From Bdellovibrionales bacterium (GTDB lineage Bacteria > Bdellovibrionota > Bdellovibrionia > Bdellovibrionales > UBA1609), in contig DAIDIG010000011.1 of NCBI GenBank assembly GCA_027459485.1, forward strand, positions 1 through 64,000: 64,000 nt of DNA. Direction: 5' to 3'. Each line of letters begins with the position of its first letter. Position 1 is the first letter of the stretch. The notes under the pieces were generated by a model. The model saw only the letters and a program-made list of their open reading frames with translations. It ran no database searches and was not told the DNA's origin. A program made the position numbers and the translations under genes. Of the stretch, positions 52,148-61,548 are shown piece after piece.

Positions 52148-52998
52148 GTTATCTCCGGGCCGTTATTTCCTGCACGTTTTTTCTTTCTCTCATTTAGCCA
52201 CATCGGAATCAGAATGATGGATAAAACCCCCACCGTGAAAACACACGCAATCCGCATGAGGTTAAATGACCACAAGACATATTTGTTCCCGTTAGGGCTA
52301 AATTGAAAACAGCACAACGTGATTTGGTCGACAATTGTGCCGACCTTACCCTCGCCGGCCTCGACCAATGAAAGTCTCATAGTTTTCGGCGCATAATCGA
52401 TACCGTACAAATATCGAGAAAGAACTCCTTCTGGAGTCAAAATATAGGTCGCCGTCGCGTGAGCGAACTGTTTCAACTGTTCGTTCCATTTGTAATGAAA
52501 GCCGATTTCGCTCGCGAGTTCCGTCACATTTTTCTGATCGCCCACCAGAAAATGCCAATGCTTTTCGGCACTGGGTTTACCGAGCATTTTCATAACTCGA
52601 GCCTTGTGTTCGGCCGCGATTTTCGGCGTTTCTCGAGGGTCCATGCTAACCAAAACCAGTTCGTAAAACTTACCGGCTTCACCCTTCATCTTTTTAAAGA
52701 TGTGCGCAAGCCCTTCCATCTGCATGCCACAAAGGTTCGGGCAATTGTAATAAACCATGGCCATGACGACTGGACGGCCTTGATTGAAATACTGGCCAAG
52801 CTTCACGGTTTGACCCGTGGAGCTCTGAAATTGCAAATTGAGGTTCAGCTTTTTACCTCGATGCTCAGTGACGCCTACGCCTTGAAGTTCGCGTGGGATT
52901 ACACTCGCGGCTTGCTGAGGCAATTCACCCGGCTCGTATGCAAACGCGAGCGCGCTGAACAAAATCAAAATACTCGATTTTAGAATCGCCTTCGTCAT
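52144..52998 (-). CDS. SCO1/SenC-type copper chaperone
   Basis: The ATG at 52998 lies 8 bases after the cytochrome c stop and gives 284 residues; a longer start at 53034 overlaps the cytochrome gene. A signal or anchor (ILKSSILILFSALAFA) is followed by a thioredoxin-like domain with YYNCPNLCGM (CxxxC copper ligands) and the later HATATYILTPEG (histidine). The C-terminus adds a membrane helix (VFTVGVLSIILIPMWL), unusual for Sco proteins but seen in some oxidase clusters. It delivers copper to the CuA site of subunit II, whose gene follows directly. Confidence 0.92.
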   Translation of the reverse strand: MTKAILKSSILILFSALAFAYEPGELPQQAASVIPRELQGVGVTEHRGKKLNLNLQFQSSTGQTVKLGQYFNQGRPVVMAMVYYNCPNLCGMQMEGLAHIFKKMKGEAGKFYELVLVSMDPRETPKIAAEHKARVMKMLGKPSAEKHWHFLVGDQKNVTELASEIGFHYKWNEQLKQFAHATATYILTPEGVLSRYLYGIDYAPKTMRLSLVEAGEGKVGTIVDQITLCCFQFSPNGNKYVLWSFNLMRIACVFTVGVLSIILIPMWLNERKKKRAGNNGPEIT

Positions 52999-53005
52999 TT
53001 CTCTT

Positions 53006-53554
53006 TTAGTCCGCCGTCTTGGCAAATTCCTCAAGCTTCTTCGGATCGTCGGGAACTTTGTTGTGGGTGATGGATCTTATAAATTGAACGAGGGCCCAGC
53101 GATCTTTAACGGGCAGCTGCTTCCAGGCCGGCATGGCGCTTGGCGGAAGTCCGTTTTGCAAAACTTTAAAAAGCGCGATTGAATCGCCCTTTGTCTTCCA
53201 TTTACCTTCGACAAAGTTCCGCGGACGCGGATTGAGCCCTTGACCGGCGGGCCCGTCGCCCATCCCCTTCGGGCCATGGCACATTGCGCAGGTGTTCTCG
53301 TAGACATAGTGACCGTGCTCAACCATTTTTGGGTTAGGCTCCCACGGTTCCGTGATCGACGAGATATCTGCGTCACCCGGTGCTACAGTTGCGGCTGTTT
53401 GAACAATAGCCGCACCTGACTTCGGCAATTCTTTGAGATCAACGCCGGGGTGAAAAAAACCGATGTAGACGAAAAATAAAAGGCAAAACCCAACCGACAA
53501 AACAAAGGCAATCAGGCCGCCTTTGTCGTAGTCATCTGAACCATTGCTCGACAT
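53006..53554 (-). CDS. Membrane-anchored monohaem cytochrome c
   Basis: Start taken as the ATG at 53554 (182 residues) following AGAGAG; an upstream in-frame start at 53596 is less likely. A membrane helix (LIAFVLSVGFCLLFFVYIGF, about 13-33) anchors a periplasmic haem c domain with CAMCHGPKG and the axial Met in LPPSAMPAWKQL. It probably passes electrons to the caa3 oxidase, since it is the first gene of the cluster, immediately before sco. It is divergent from the BamE-like gene. Confidence 0.93.
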   Translation of the reverse strand: MSSNGSDDYDKGGLIAFVLSVGFCLLFFVYIGFFHPGVDLKELPKSGAAIVQTAATVAPGDADISSITEPWEPNPKMVEHGHYVYENTCAMCHGPKGMGDGPAGQGLNPRPRNFVEGKWKTKGDSIALFKVLQNGLPPSAMPAWKQLPVKDRWALVQFIRSITHNKVPDDPKKLEEFAKTAD

Positions 53555-53639
53555 AGGACTCTCTTCTAAAGCTGAATAACTTTTTTGTGTTCTCACTATA
53601 TAGTTGCTCGCATGTCAAGTCACGGCTAAACTCAGAGCT

Positions 53640-53981
53640 ATGCAACGGCAAAAATATTCCGGTTGGGCCATTTTGACAGTGTTGCTTTTTGGCAGCATTT
53701 TTTTGCTTTTTGGTTGCGCTTCATTGCCCCAAAGCCAAGCTCTGCGCCAAGTCCGAATCGGGATGACGAAATCGGAAGTTCTTTCGCTCGTCGGTAATCC
53801 GAAAATTTCAGATCGGCGCTTGAATCAAGACCGCTGGATTTATGAAACAGATGACGGACCCGATCACCACTATGTCGCAACATATGTATTTTTCGCTCAC
53901 AACCGCGTGACTTATGTCGGGGCGCCGAACAAGCCGACTCAGAAATCGACTTCTTCGCAGTTTCAGCCGGTCGATCAATAA
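53640..53981 (+). CDS. BamE/SmpA-like outer-membrane lipoprotein
   Basis: This 113-residue protein starts at ATG 53640. The lipoprotein signal is WAILTVLLFGSIFLLFGC. The domain after it (QVRIGMTKSEVLSLVGNPKI, QDRWIYETDDG, YVFFAHNRVTYVG) is the SmpA/OmlA fold of BamE-like proteins, which help assemble outer-membrane proteins. It lacks other Bam genes nearby, so it may be a paralogue of BamE with a different task. The end overlaps the convergent gene by 7 bases. Confidence 0.85.
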   Translation: MQRQKYSGWAILTVLLFGSIFLLFGCASLPQSQALRQVRIGMTKSEVLSLVGNPKISDRRLNQDRWIYETDDGPDHHYVATYVFFAHNRVTYVGAPNKPTQKSTSSQFQPVDQ

Positions 53982-54538
53982 CTGAGTTTCAGCCGCCCGT
54001 TTAAGTCGCTTTTTTTAGGCGCGCCTTCAACTCCCATGCCGTGAGCCCGTTTGATCTGCTCGACCGTCGCCTTCGGCTGTTCATCAATAAATGGAGCATA
54101 AGTGCGACTGATTTTATTTTTTAACTCGGTCAACTCTTCGTTCAGGCCTGAGCCAGTTTCATACTCGGTCAATGGCTTTGGTCTCATCGGCAAGTACCGC
54201 CGTTCGATCATCTCACCTTCTTCCGGGTATTTATATTTCAGAACTTCCTTTTCGTGATTGTACTTGTTCATCGAATGAACGAGGTCTTTGTACGATTGGG
54301 TAATGGGCTTCAATGGGCCCTGCCCTGAGTTTTTCGCGTTGATTGCCGATTGAAGTTTGCCGGCGTCATCTTTAATACGCGCCTCGAGTTTGTTGAGACT
54401 TGTGATTCGTCGCGCCCACTCGCGGTCGGCGCCGGTACTCACGTCTGCGCCTTCAGCGAGTAACGCGGCTCCGAATAGAGTGAGAATCAAAATTGCGAGG
54501 CCCAAAAAATATTTACGATTATGCCGTGTGAATTGCAT
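53975..54538 (-). CDS. Exported helical protein of unknown function
   Basis: This 187-residue protein has a signal peptide (YFLGLAILILTLFGAALLAEGA). The rest is mostly charged helix (WARRITSLNKLEARIKDDAG, ITQSYKDLVHSMNKYNHEK, LNEELTELKNKISRTYA) with a coiled-coil-like pattern, and a proline-rich middle (YLPMRPKPLTEYETG). No family was recognised. It overlaps the zinc-ribbon gene upstream by 20 bases and so shares an operon with it and secA. Confidence 0.72.
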   Translation of the reverse strand: MQFTRHNRKYFLGLAILILTLFGAALLAEGADVSTGADREWARRITSLNKLEARIKDDAGKLQSAINAKNSGQGPLKPITQSYKDLVHSMNKYNHEKEVLKYKYPEEGEMIERRYLPMRPKPLTEYETGSGLNEELTELKNKISRTYAPFIDEQPKATVEQIKRAHGMGVEGAPKKSDLNGRLKLSY

Positions 54539-55109
54539 ATTGCTCCCATGAAATGCCGACTGAAAGTGGCCGCAATCGTTGCACCAATACCGCCGCCTTC
54601 ACTGGTGTGACATCTGAAATTTTGACTGCGCCGTCACGAATGGAATTCATGATTTGATCTACGTCGAACAGAAAGCGCGAATCCGTCAAAATCTCTCGCA
54701 CGGACTTGCGGATGTCGGCCGTGTCTATATTCGTGAGATACAGGTGAAATCGTAGCGCCCCATCACGCGCTTGCGAGAGGGCGGAATTGCCATAATCAGC
54801 GATGTCAGACAAGTCGGCCGGGGCACTTTCGATCACGCCCGCCTCGGCCACCAGAGGCTCGCCCGTTTCGCTTTCGACGGATGCAGCGTTGAGCATTGGC
54901 GCACTCTCCGCTACCCGTGCACCGAGCGCCCCGGCGGGTTCGGAAACATCTGACGCTTCGACAATTGCCGGCGGTGGGTCTTGAGTCATAGGATTAGTCA
55001 TGGGCTCATCGATGCCGAGCATAATTTGCGCCCCACAATTCGGGCAGGAGATCAGCCCAAATTCGTCGGAGTGAATTTCGGCCTTACAAAATGGGCAGCT
55101 CGAACTCAT
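54519..55109 (-). CDS. Zinc-ribbon protein next to secA
   Basis: The protein has 196 residues. An N-terminal zinc ribbon ([20 protein letters not shown], two CxxC pairs) is followed by an acidic, low-complexity linker (about 35-110) and a folded domain (about 115-190: [60 protein letters not shown]). The last part has the look of a regulatory alpha/beta domain, but I cannot name it. It overlaps secA by 4 bases, so it is co-expressed with the translocase motor and with the exported protein downstream. Confidence 0.75.
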   Translation of the reverse strand: MSSSCPFCKAEIHSDEFGLISCPNCGAQIMLGIDEPMTNPMTQDPPPAIVEASDVSEPAGALGARVAESAPMLNAASVESETGEPLVAEAGVIESAPADLSDIADYGNSALSQARDGALRFHLYLTNIDTADIRKSVREILTDSRFLFDVDQIMNSIRDGAVKISDVTPVKAAVLVQRLRPLSVGISWEQYAIHTA

Positions 55110-57898
55110 ATTCGTTTGTTTTTCTTTTTCTCCATCATGCGGCGCTGAGCACGATTCATTTTAGGTCCGCCCAGATCGTCGCGAGCGAATTCAGCTGGCG
55201 ATGGCACTCCCACGGGCGAGCGCTGTTGAGCTGCACCGGGCGCTAAATTGTACCCAGATGAACCATTTGCGGCTTGCCGTTCAGCGCCAACGGGAGCAGC
55301 GCCCGCGGCTTGATGAAGAAAGCTTGCCGATTCAGAGGCTTCACTGCCTTGATATCGCAGGTTTTGTTGAGCCTGACGCCGCCGCCATTCTTGTTCTAAA
55401 CGATTGGCCTCTTCGGCCTCTTCGGGGGTCACAATTCGAACTTTGAGCAATTTTTCAATAACTTCAGATGAAATCACTTCGTTCATACGCTCGAAGGCCG
55501 CAAAACCTTCTGATTTGTATTGTACAAGCGGGTCTTGCTGCGCCGTAAATCGCAATCGGACGGCGTCCTGCAAATAGTCGATGATTTTAAGGTGGTCCTT
55601 CCACCTGGCGTCGAGCGTTTGTAGCAGAATCATCTTTTGCATTTGCGCCCAAAATTCGCCGATCGCCGCCTTTTGATTGTCGAATGCGGCTTTCACCCCC
55701 GCCTTTACCGAGTTCGTTAAACTTTCAACAGTGGTAGTGGCCGGATCAAATTCGAGATCAATGCCGAATTGCTGTTGCAAAGCCGTACGCAGACCGGAGA
55801 GATCCCAGTCCGACGGTTTGCCCTTTTCGGGAGCGAACTTCTCAAGCACGCGCGAGGTGGTATCGCCCAAAAAATCCAAAATGATACGCTCGAGATCTTC
55901 GGGTTTACCATTCAGGATTTCGCGACGAAGACCGTAGATGGCCGTTCGCTGCTTGTTCATGACATCGTCGTACTCGAGCAAATGTTTACGAATATCGAAG
56001 TTGTGCCCTTCAACTTTTCGCTGGGCGCCTTCGATGGCGTTACTCACCATGCGCGCCGTGATCGGTTCGTCTTCGGGCACTTTGAGCATAGTCATGATTT
56101 TTTGTATGCGCTCGCCGTTAAACTTACGCATGAGATCATCTTCTAGCGAGAGATAAAAACGCGATTCGCCGGGGTCACCCTGCCGGCCCGATCGACCACG
56201 CAATTGATTGTCGATCCGTCGCGCTTCGTGGCGCTCGGTCCCAACAATGTAAAGGCCGCCGGCGACCAAAACCTCTTCTTTTTCGGCCGCGCATTGGGCT
56301 CTGAATTTTTCGAGTAGCTGCCTGTACTCTTCGCTATTCGTGTCGCCGTCTTTGCCGCCCGCCACTCGCCGAAGTTCGGCGCGCGCGAGAAACTCGGCAT
56401 TGCCGCCAAGGACGATATCTGTACCCCGACCGGCCATGTTCGTGGCAATCGTAATCGCGCCTTTGCGGCCAGCTTGCGCCACAAACTCCGCTTCTCTCTC
56501 ATGCTGTTTGGCGTTCAAAACGTTGTGAGTGATGCCGTCGTTTTTCAAAAAGCGGCTCAGTTTTTCCGATTTTTCGATACTCACCGTACCGACGAGAACG
56601 GGCTGGCCCTTTTTGTGGCGCTCTTGAATGTCGCGAACGATCGCGCGAAATTTCGCCGATTCATTTTTGAAAACGATGTCTTCAAGATCCAACCGTCGAA
56701 TCGGCTTATTTGTCGGGATGACCGTCACGTCGAGATTATAGATTTTTTTAAATTCGACAGCTTCGGTTTCAGCTGTACCGGTCATACCGGCAAGCCGTTC
56801 GTACATTCTGAAATAGTTTTGAAACGTGATCGTCGCAAGCGTTTGGTTTTCGCTTCGAATCGGCACGTGTTCTTTCGCTTCGATCGCCTGGTGCATGCCG
56901 TCGCTCCAACGGCGGCCGGGCATGAGGCGGCCCGTAAATTCATCAACAATGATGATTTCACCATTGACGACCATGTAATCGACGTCGCGGGCATAAAGGT
57001 GATGGGCCTTTAAACCTTGATAGATATGGTGAACCATTTCAATGTGCTGGGGGTCGTACAGGTTGCCGACTTGTAGCAGCTCTTCGCACAGGGCGTTGCC
57101 TTCTTCGGTGAGAGAAACGGTTTTCGATTTCTCTTCCATCGTAAAATGAATATCGAGCTTCAGATTCGGGATGATCTTGTCGATTTTTTCGTACTTGTCG
57201 GTCGATTCTTCGGCCGGCCCAGAAATAATGAGCGGTGTTCGCGCTTCGTCGACCAGAATGGAGTCGCACTCGTCGACGATCGCGAAATGATGCGGACGCT
57301 GCACGTAATCGGCGAGATCGAATTTCATATTGTCGCGTAGGTAATCGAAACCGAATTCGTTATTCGTCCCGTATGTGATATCGGCGGCGTAGGCTTCTTT
57401 TCGTTCCATGTCACTGCGCTCGTGAACGATGGTACCCGTCGACATCCCGAGAAAATTATAAATCTGCCCCATCCATTCACAGTCACGTTTCGCGAGATAA
57501 TCATTCACCGTGACAAGATGCGCACCTTTGCCGGTCAGCGCATTTAAATACAGCGGAAGAGTCGCGACCAAAGTCTTACCTTCACCGGTCCTCATCTCAG
57601 CAATACCACCATGATACAAGACCATGCCGCCGATCATCTGCACGTCGTAATGGCGCATGTTGAGAACACGCTTTGAGGCCTCGCGCACAACCGCGAACGC
57701 TTCGGGCAAAAGAGAGTCGAGCGATTCGCCGCGGGCCAAACGCTCTTTGAATTCACCCGTTTTGGCCTGAAGTTGGGGATTTGTAAGCCCCACGAGCTTA
57801 TTTTCAAAAGCCGCAATCTGCTCAACCATCGGGCGAAGACGGCGCATCTCGCGCTCGTGGCTTGTACCCACAACCTTTTTAAACAGCTTAGTGATCAT
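55106..57898 (-). CDS. secA: Protein translocase ATPase SecA
   Basis: A 930-residue SecA: Walker A in [30 protein letters not shown] (Walker B and DEAD-like), [37 protein letters not shown] and [20 protein letters not shown]. The helical scaffold and wing follow. The C-terminus is a proline/alanine/glycine-rich linker ending in [19 protein letters not shown] without the usual CxCxxxxxxxC zinc motif, so the SecB-binding tail is missing or replaced by a basic tail. It drives preprotein export through SecYEG. Confidence 0.98.
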   Translation of the reverse strand: MITKLFKKVVGTSHEREMRRLRPMVEQIAAFENKLVGLTNPQLQAKTGEFKERLARGESLDSLLPEAFAVVREASKRVLNMRHYDVQMIGGMVLYHGGIAEMRTGEGKTLVATLPLYLNALTGKGAHLVTVNDYLAKRDCEWMGQIYNFLGMSTGTIVHERSDMERKEAYAADITYGTNNEFGFDYLRDNMKFDLADYVQRPHHFAIVDECDSILVDEARTPLIISGPAEESTDKYEKIDKIIPNLKLDIHFTMEEKSKTVSLTEEGNALCEELLQVGNLYDPQHIEMVHHIYQGLKAHHLYARDVDYMVVNGEIIIVDEFTGRLMPGRRWSDGMHQAIEAKEHVPIRSENQTLATITFQNYFRMYERLAGMTGTAETEAVEFKKIYNLDVTVIPTNKPIRRLDLEDIVFKNESAKFRAIVRDIQERHKKGQPVLVGTVSIEKSEKLSRFLKNDGITHNVLNAKQHEREAEFVAQAGRKGAITIATNMAGRGTDIVLGGNAEFLARAELRRVAGGKDGDTNSEEYRQLLEKFRAQCAAEKEEVLVAGGLYIVGTERHEARRIDNQLRGRSGRQGDPGESRFYLSLEDDLMRKFNGERIQKIMTMLKVPEDEPITARMVSNAIEGAQRKVEGHNFDIRKHLLEYDDVMNKQRTAIYGLRREILNGKPEDLERIILDFLGDTTSRVLEKFAPEKGKPSDWDLSGLRTALQQQFGIDLEFDPATTTVESLTNSVKAGVKAAFDNQKAAIGEFWAQMQKMILLQTLDARWKDHLKIIDYLQDAVRLRFTAQQDPLVQYKSEGFAAFERMNEVISSEVIEKLLKVRIVTPEEAEEANRLEQEWRRRQAQQNLRYQGSEASESASFLHQAAGAAPVGAERQAANGSSGYNLAPGAAQQRSPVGVPSPAEFARDDLGGPKMNRAQRRMMEKKKNKRI

Positions 57899-57907
57899 CG
57901 GTTCACA

Positions 57908-58414
57908 TTATAATTTTAGGCGCGCCCTGTCTAGGGCGTTCGCCATAATGAGTTGGCGAAGACCTTCGCCCATGACCATCGCAACACAGTTGGCAAGATT
58001 AAAACTCCGGATCGCGCCGGGGAACGGAACCCGGTACACTTGCCCCGCGAACCGATCGAGTACATCGTTCGGTAGACCTTTTGTCTCTTTGCCGAAAACG
58101 AGCGTATCACCCGGCCGAAAGTTAATATCGAAAATAGTTTTCTCACCGGTCGTTTCAATGACATGGACGCGTTGATCAGGCTTCAATGAAGAAAGCCACT
58201 GGTTTCGACTGGCGTGGTAAATGAGCTCCAGGTTCTCCCAATAATCGAGTCCCGCTCGGCGAACTTGCTTTTCATCAATCGAAAACCCCAGCGGGCCGAC
58301 CAGATGAAGCCTCGACCACATCCCCACGCAAGTGCGCCCGATATTGCCCGTGTTGTTCGGGATTTCTGGCTCAACCAGAACAACATCGAAAAGAGTGTTG
58401 GGATAATGGGCCAT
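57908..58414 (-). CDS. trmL: tRNA (cytidine/uridine-34 2'-O) methyltransferase
   Basis: This 168-residue SPOUT protein has LVEPEIPNNTGNIGRTCVGM, LHLVGPLGFSIDEKQVRRAG, LVFGKETKGLPNDVLDRF and RSFNLANCVAMVMGE, the knot motifs of TrmL. It methylates the wobble base of tRNA-Leu species. The gene follows 3 bases after the GGCT-like gene on the minus strand and lies 9 bases before secA. Confidence 0.95.
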   Translation of the reverse strand: MAHYPNTLFDVVLVEPEIPNNTGNIGRTCVGMWSRLHLVGPLGFSIDEKQVRRAGLDYWENLELIYHASRNQWLSSLKPDQRVHVIETTGEKTIFDINFRPGDTLVFGKETKGLPNDVLDRFAGQVYRVPFPGAIRSFNLANCVAMVMGEGLRQLIMANALDRARLKL

Positions 58415-58417
58415 TGA

Positions 58418-59041
58418 TTATAAAAATCGGGCGACGTCTTTACCGAGCGAAGTCAAAGCGAGGCGCCGGCCTTTATCAACAATTAGTTCAAGTTTCAACA
58501 ATTCACGGTAAAGCGTCATATCGATCGGGATCACTTCACGACCTGAGCATTGACTGAGACGCTTAATGTAAGTGGCCTGCTTTTCGGTAAGCGATTGCCC
58601 CAAGGTCGGTCGCTTGGCTAGATCGCTTTGCCAATCTCCGCCGACGATTCGCTCTGAACCCTTCGGCAGTTTCGCAAGGTTAAACGCGTAAACAAAACAC
58701 TCTCTAAGACCGTCTTGAGTATCGGCCATAATCCGCTGCTTAACACACAAGCTTTTTTGCGGTGTTAAGGGAAAATATCCATTCAGTTCGTCGAGCAGCC
58801 TGAATACAAGCTCAGGCCCTTGCACCCGCGCAATCTCGCCCGGCACCAAATCTTCAACTTGAGCGTGACCAATGCCGTCGGATGCCGGCGCGACAAAAGC
58901 GGGGTACCCAGCTGGCAGCCGATAGACGAGGCCTTTTACTTGAGCCGGGTTGCGTTCAATCACATAGCGATCGAGGTGATGCGCCAAAACCATCCCCTGA
59001 GAATAAGCACCATAGAGAAACAACGACAGTTCATCCAACAT
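58418..59041 (-). CDS. Gamma-glutamylcyclotransferase-like fold protein
   Basis: This 207-residue protein has LFLYGAYSQGMVLAHHL, the YGxxxxG substrate-binding start of GGCT/AIG2 proteins, then VKGLVYRLPAGYPAFV, a VPGEIARV strand carrying the usual acidic residue, and LLDELNGYFP where most members read LDEYEG. The C-terminal 80 residues form an extra helical domain (LGQSLTEKQATYIKRLSQ, LYRELLKLELIVDKGRRLA). It may act on gamma-glutamyl compounds or be a non-enzymatic relative. It is coupled to trmL (3-base gap). Confidence 0.72.
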   Translation of the reverse strand: MLDELSLFLYGAYSQGMVLAHHLDRYVIERNPAQVKGLVYRLPAGYPAFVAPASDGIGHAQVEDLVPGEIARVQGPELVFRLLDELNGYFPLTPQKSLCVKQRIMADTQDGLRECFVYAFNLAKLPKGSERIVGGDWQSDLAKRPTLGQSLTEKQATYIKRLSQCSGREVIPIDMTLYRELLKLELIVDKGRRLALTSLGKDVARFL

Positions 59042-59180
59042 TCAACATCCCCCTTTGTCGCGGACGAGCGATTTACCAAATGCGCGGCGATTGCGCAAAC
59101 GGCATTATTTTCTGACGCAAGCAATTTCATGTTGTCGATTTTTCAACTCGCTTGTAAACGGTTGCGGTAGAGAAATATCT

Positions 59181-59627
59181 ATGAACGACACAATGACTTA
59201 CATGGGATACGAGTGGATCGCCGTCGAAAACGGCGTGGTGACAGTTGGTCTCACCGACGATGCTGTATCGGATTTATCCGACCAGATCACACTCAATTTG
59301 CCCGATGCTGACGATTCGGTTCTCGCGGGCAAAGTATGTGGCGATATTGAATCCGACAACGGCAATCTCAATCTCTACTGCCCCGTTTCGGGCACGGTTA
59401 TCGAAGTCAACGAAGCCGTACTCGAAAATCCGACACTCTTGCAAGAAGACCCGACCGATGAAGGCTGGTTGTTTAAAGTCGAAGCCGACGATCCGGATAA
59501 ACTCGATCGCATTTCACTTCGCGCGCGCTCGAATGAGGACGAAGACGAAGATGACGATGACGACGACGACGACGATGAGGATGAGGAGAATGACGACGAA
59601 GGTGATGACCGAGACGAGTACGAGTGA
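59181..59627 (+). CDS. GcvH-like protein lacking the lipoyl lysine, with acidic tail
   Basis: The ATG at 59181 gives 148 residues; an earlier in-frame start adds a non-homologous leader. Residues 9-105 follow glycine-cleavage H protein: GYEWIAVENGVVTVGLTDDA, DLSDQITLNLPDADDSVLAG, YCPVSGTVIEVNEAVLENP and EGWLFKVEADD. At the lipoylation site, where H proteins read ESVKA, this one reads ESDNG, with N60 in place of the lysine. Residues 118-148 are almost all Asp and Glu. It therefore cannot carry lipoate in the usual way and no GcvT or GcvP is nearby. It may be a scaffold or regulator. It overlaps the next gene by 23 bases. Confidence 0.8.
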   Translation: MNDTMTYMGYEWIAVENGVVTVGLTDDAVSDLSDQITLNLPDADDSVLAGKVCGDIESDNGNLNLYCPVSGTVIEVNEAVLENPTLLQEDPTDEGWLFKVEADDPDKLDRISLRARSNEDEDEDDDDDDDDDEDEENDDEGDDRDEYE

Positions 59628-60015
59628 TCAAGAATTTGCGCCGATCCAGGCGTATTTACAAACGGCGGAAAACGAAGTTGCCAAACCGCTCACCGGTCAA
59701 GTTGTTCTAGCAAAGATTCACAGTTCCGTTCGAATGCGAAAAGCTATCAAAAGCTTTTTTATTTTTTTCGGCCTTGCCATTGCGAGCATATTCGTTCCCA
59801 TACTCCATTTTTTCTTGGTGCCGGGGTTTTTGATTCTATCTATATTCATGGCGATAAATGCATACTCTGACAGCCAAGAGATCGCAAATCTTGATCTCAA
59901 ATGTGCGAAGTGCGGAACGTCGGTAACTCTGGCGGAAAAGCGGCAAGAGCAATATCCGTTTTGGGTGAAATGCCCGAGCTGCCAAACGGAATATCGAATC
60001 GAAAAATCCAGCTAA
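59605..60015 (+). CDS. Small membrane protein with C-terminal zinc ribbon
   Basis: Read from an ATG at 59605 (136 residues), just after GAAGG, inside the acidic tail of the GcvH-like gene; the longer frame upstream is a shadow of that gene. It has a helical N-terminus, two membrane helices in a hairpin (about 45-85, KSFFIFFGLAIASIFVPILH and FLVPGFLILSIFMAI), and a zinc ribbon (CAKCG, then CPSCQ) at the end. It may bring the GcvH-like protein or another partner to the membrane. No family was recognised. Confidence 0.75.
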   Translation: MTETSTSDQEFAPIQAYLQTAENEVAKPLTGQVVLAKIHSSVRMRKAIKSFFIFFGLAIASIFVPILHFFLVPGFLILSIFMAINAYSDSQEIANLDLKCAKCGTSVTLAEKRQEQYPFWVKCPSCQTEYRIEKSS

Positions 60016-60108
60016 ACGACTCGCGGAGGGCCGCAAGGCGCTGCGGCAGTCAAAACTCTCGCACAGTTTAAAGGCGGGCATCTCTGCGTTTAAATTATTG
60101 ACGGCGTA

Positions 60109-61548
60109 CTATTCGGTTTCAGCTTTGTCTGACTCGTCCGTTTCGTCGGATTTGACCGCTATGTCGCCGAACGGAGAATGCCGGAATTCGGAACCGTCCC
60201 AGGTAAAGATACGGCCTTCGGCGTCCATGACCGTCGCGACATGAATCGGCTTTTTCCAAACGGCGAAAAGGTTTTCCATCGTCGCTTTCATGTAATCTGG
60301 CTGCATTTCGACGCCTTCGAACAAATGCGTCAGCAGAAGTTCGCCGCTCTTGTTGAAGTTGCCATCGACGACGCTAATGATCGGCATACCCATATTCGTT
60401 ATCTGAAATAGGAATTTCTTCTTGATAGTTTTAAAATCACGATTGTCGACCTCGAGTTGCCCGGTCCGCTTGTTGAAGCGGTATACGAACATTTTGTGCT
60501 CACGACAAAAGTCTTCGGTGAGAAATTCATCTATGAAAGTGACGTCATTGTAATCGCGACGAACTTCGAAAATCTTTTCTCGGCCGCGTCCGATCTTCGT
60601 GTCCCAGTTTTTCTTTGCCGCGAGGTCGTCGCACTGCTCCCATTCTTTACCGAATTGGCCGCGGTTCCAGCGCGATTCGATTTCGCGAAACAGTTCGATG
60701 CCAATTTTGTAGGGGTTAAAGCCCGACGGTGGCATCACCATGGCACCGCTGTGTCGATCGGCGAAATCCACAATCTCGCAATCGTGCAGAATTTTCTCCG
60801 TCATGAGCTTTGCGTGCCAATAAGACGCCCAGCCTTCATTCATGATCTTCGTCATTGCTTGGGGGGCAAAATAGTAGGCCTCATCGCGAATGATCGATAG
60901 AATTGTATGCTGCCATTCTTCTAGCGGAGCGTAATCGAGCAGAAACTTTAGAATGTCGCGCTCTGGCCGATCTAGCGTCGGCGGAACGGTTGACTCGTCC
61001 GCTGTCTCCGCCGCCGCCGGACGAGAGCCGCGCGGCTTATACACGCTATACGCATCGATGAGATTTTCAAGGCTCAGGCATCGGTCAACAAAATCTTCAA
61101 CCGTGTCGAGACCGTGTTCATCGATGAGACGGCGCACCTTCACCGCGTGATTGGCCATCTCATTGATCATTTTGCGATTGGTTTTACCAAACCATTTGTT
61201 GTTCTTAAAAAAATCGCAATGACCGTAAACGTGGGCCATGACCAATTTCTGATCGACAAAATCGTTGCCCTCCATCAGATAGGCGTAACATGGGTCGTTG
61301 TTGATCACGAGCTCGTAAATTTTCGACAATCCGAACTCATAACTCTTCGAGAGTTGCTCGTAATCCATACCGAATCGCCAGTGCGGGTAGCGAGTCGGAA
61401 AGCCGCCTTTCGCCGCGATTTCGTTGAGCTGTTTATATGTCACAAGTTCAAATATCGTGTCGAAGAACTCAAGGCCCTGCCTCTTGGCTTCAGCGCAAAT
61501 ATGGACGCGCGCATTTTCAAGTTCGATCGGCAGCACGTTTTTTGACAT
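60109..61548 (-). CDS. spoVR: SpoVR family protein
   Basis: This 479-residue protein matches SpoVR/YcgB: RYPHWRFGMDYEQLSKSYEF, KIYELVINNDPCYAYLMEGN, KLVMAHVYGHCDFFKNNKWF, DYAPLEEWQHTILSIIRDE and ASYWHAKLMTEKIL. The C-terminal part is more variable. Its biochemical role is unknown. It forms an operon with DUF444 and PrkA, as yeaG-yeaH-ycgB in E. coli, linked to stationary phase or starvation. Its start base overlaps the DUF444 stop by 1. Confidence 0.95.
   Translation of the reverse strand: MSKNVLPIELENARVHICAEAKRQGLEFFDTIFELVTYKQLNEIAAKGGFPTRYPHWRFGMDYEQLSKSYEFGLSKIYELVINNDPCYAYLMEGNDFVDQKLVMAHVYGHCDFFKNNKWFGKTNRKMINEMANHAVKVRRLIDEHGLDTVEDFVDRCLSLENLIDAYSVYKPRGSRPAAAETADESTVPPTLDRPERDILKFLLDYAPLEEWQHTILSIIRDEAYYFAPQAMTKIMNEGWASYWHAKLMTEKILHDCEIVDFADRHSGAMVMPPSGFNPYKIGIELFREIESRWNRGQFGKEWEQCDDLAAKKNWDTKIGRGREKIFEVRRDYNDVTFIDEFLTEDFCREHKMFVYRFNKRTGQLEVDNRDFKTIKKKFLFQITNMGMPIISVVDGNFNKSGELLLTHLFEGVEMQPDYMKATMENLFAVWKKPIHVATVMDAEGRIFTWDGSEFRHSPFGDIAVKSDETDESDKAETE

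Noticed and set aside
59245-59604. Long N-terminal extension of the zinc-ribbon membrane gene
   Set aside because: That stretch is the GcvH-like gene read in another frame; Thr/Met/Arg-rich translation shows it.
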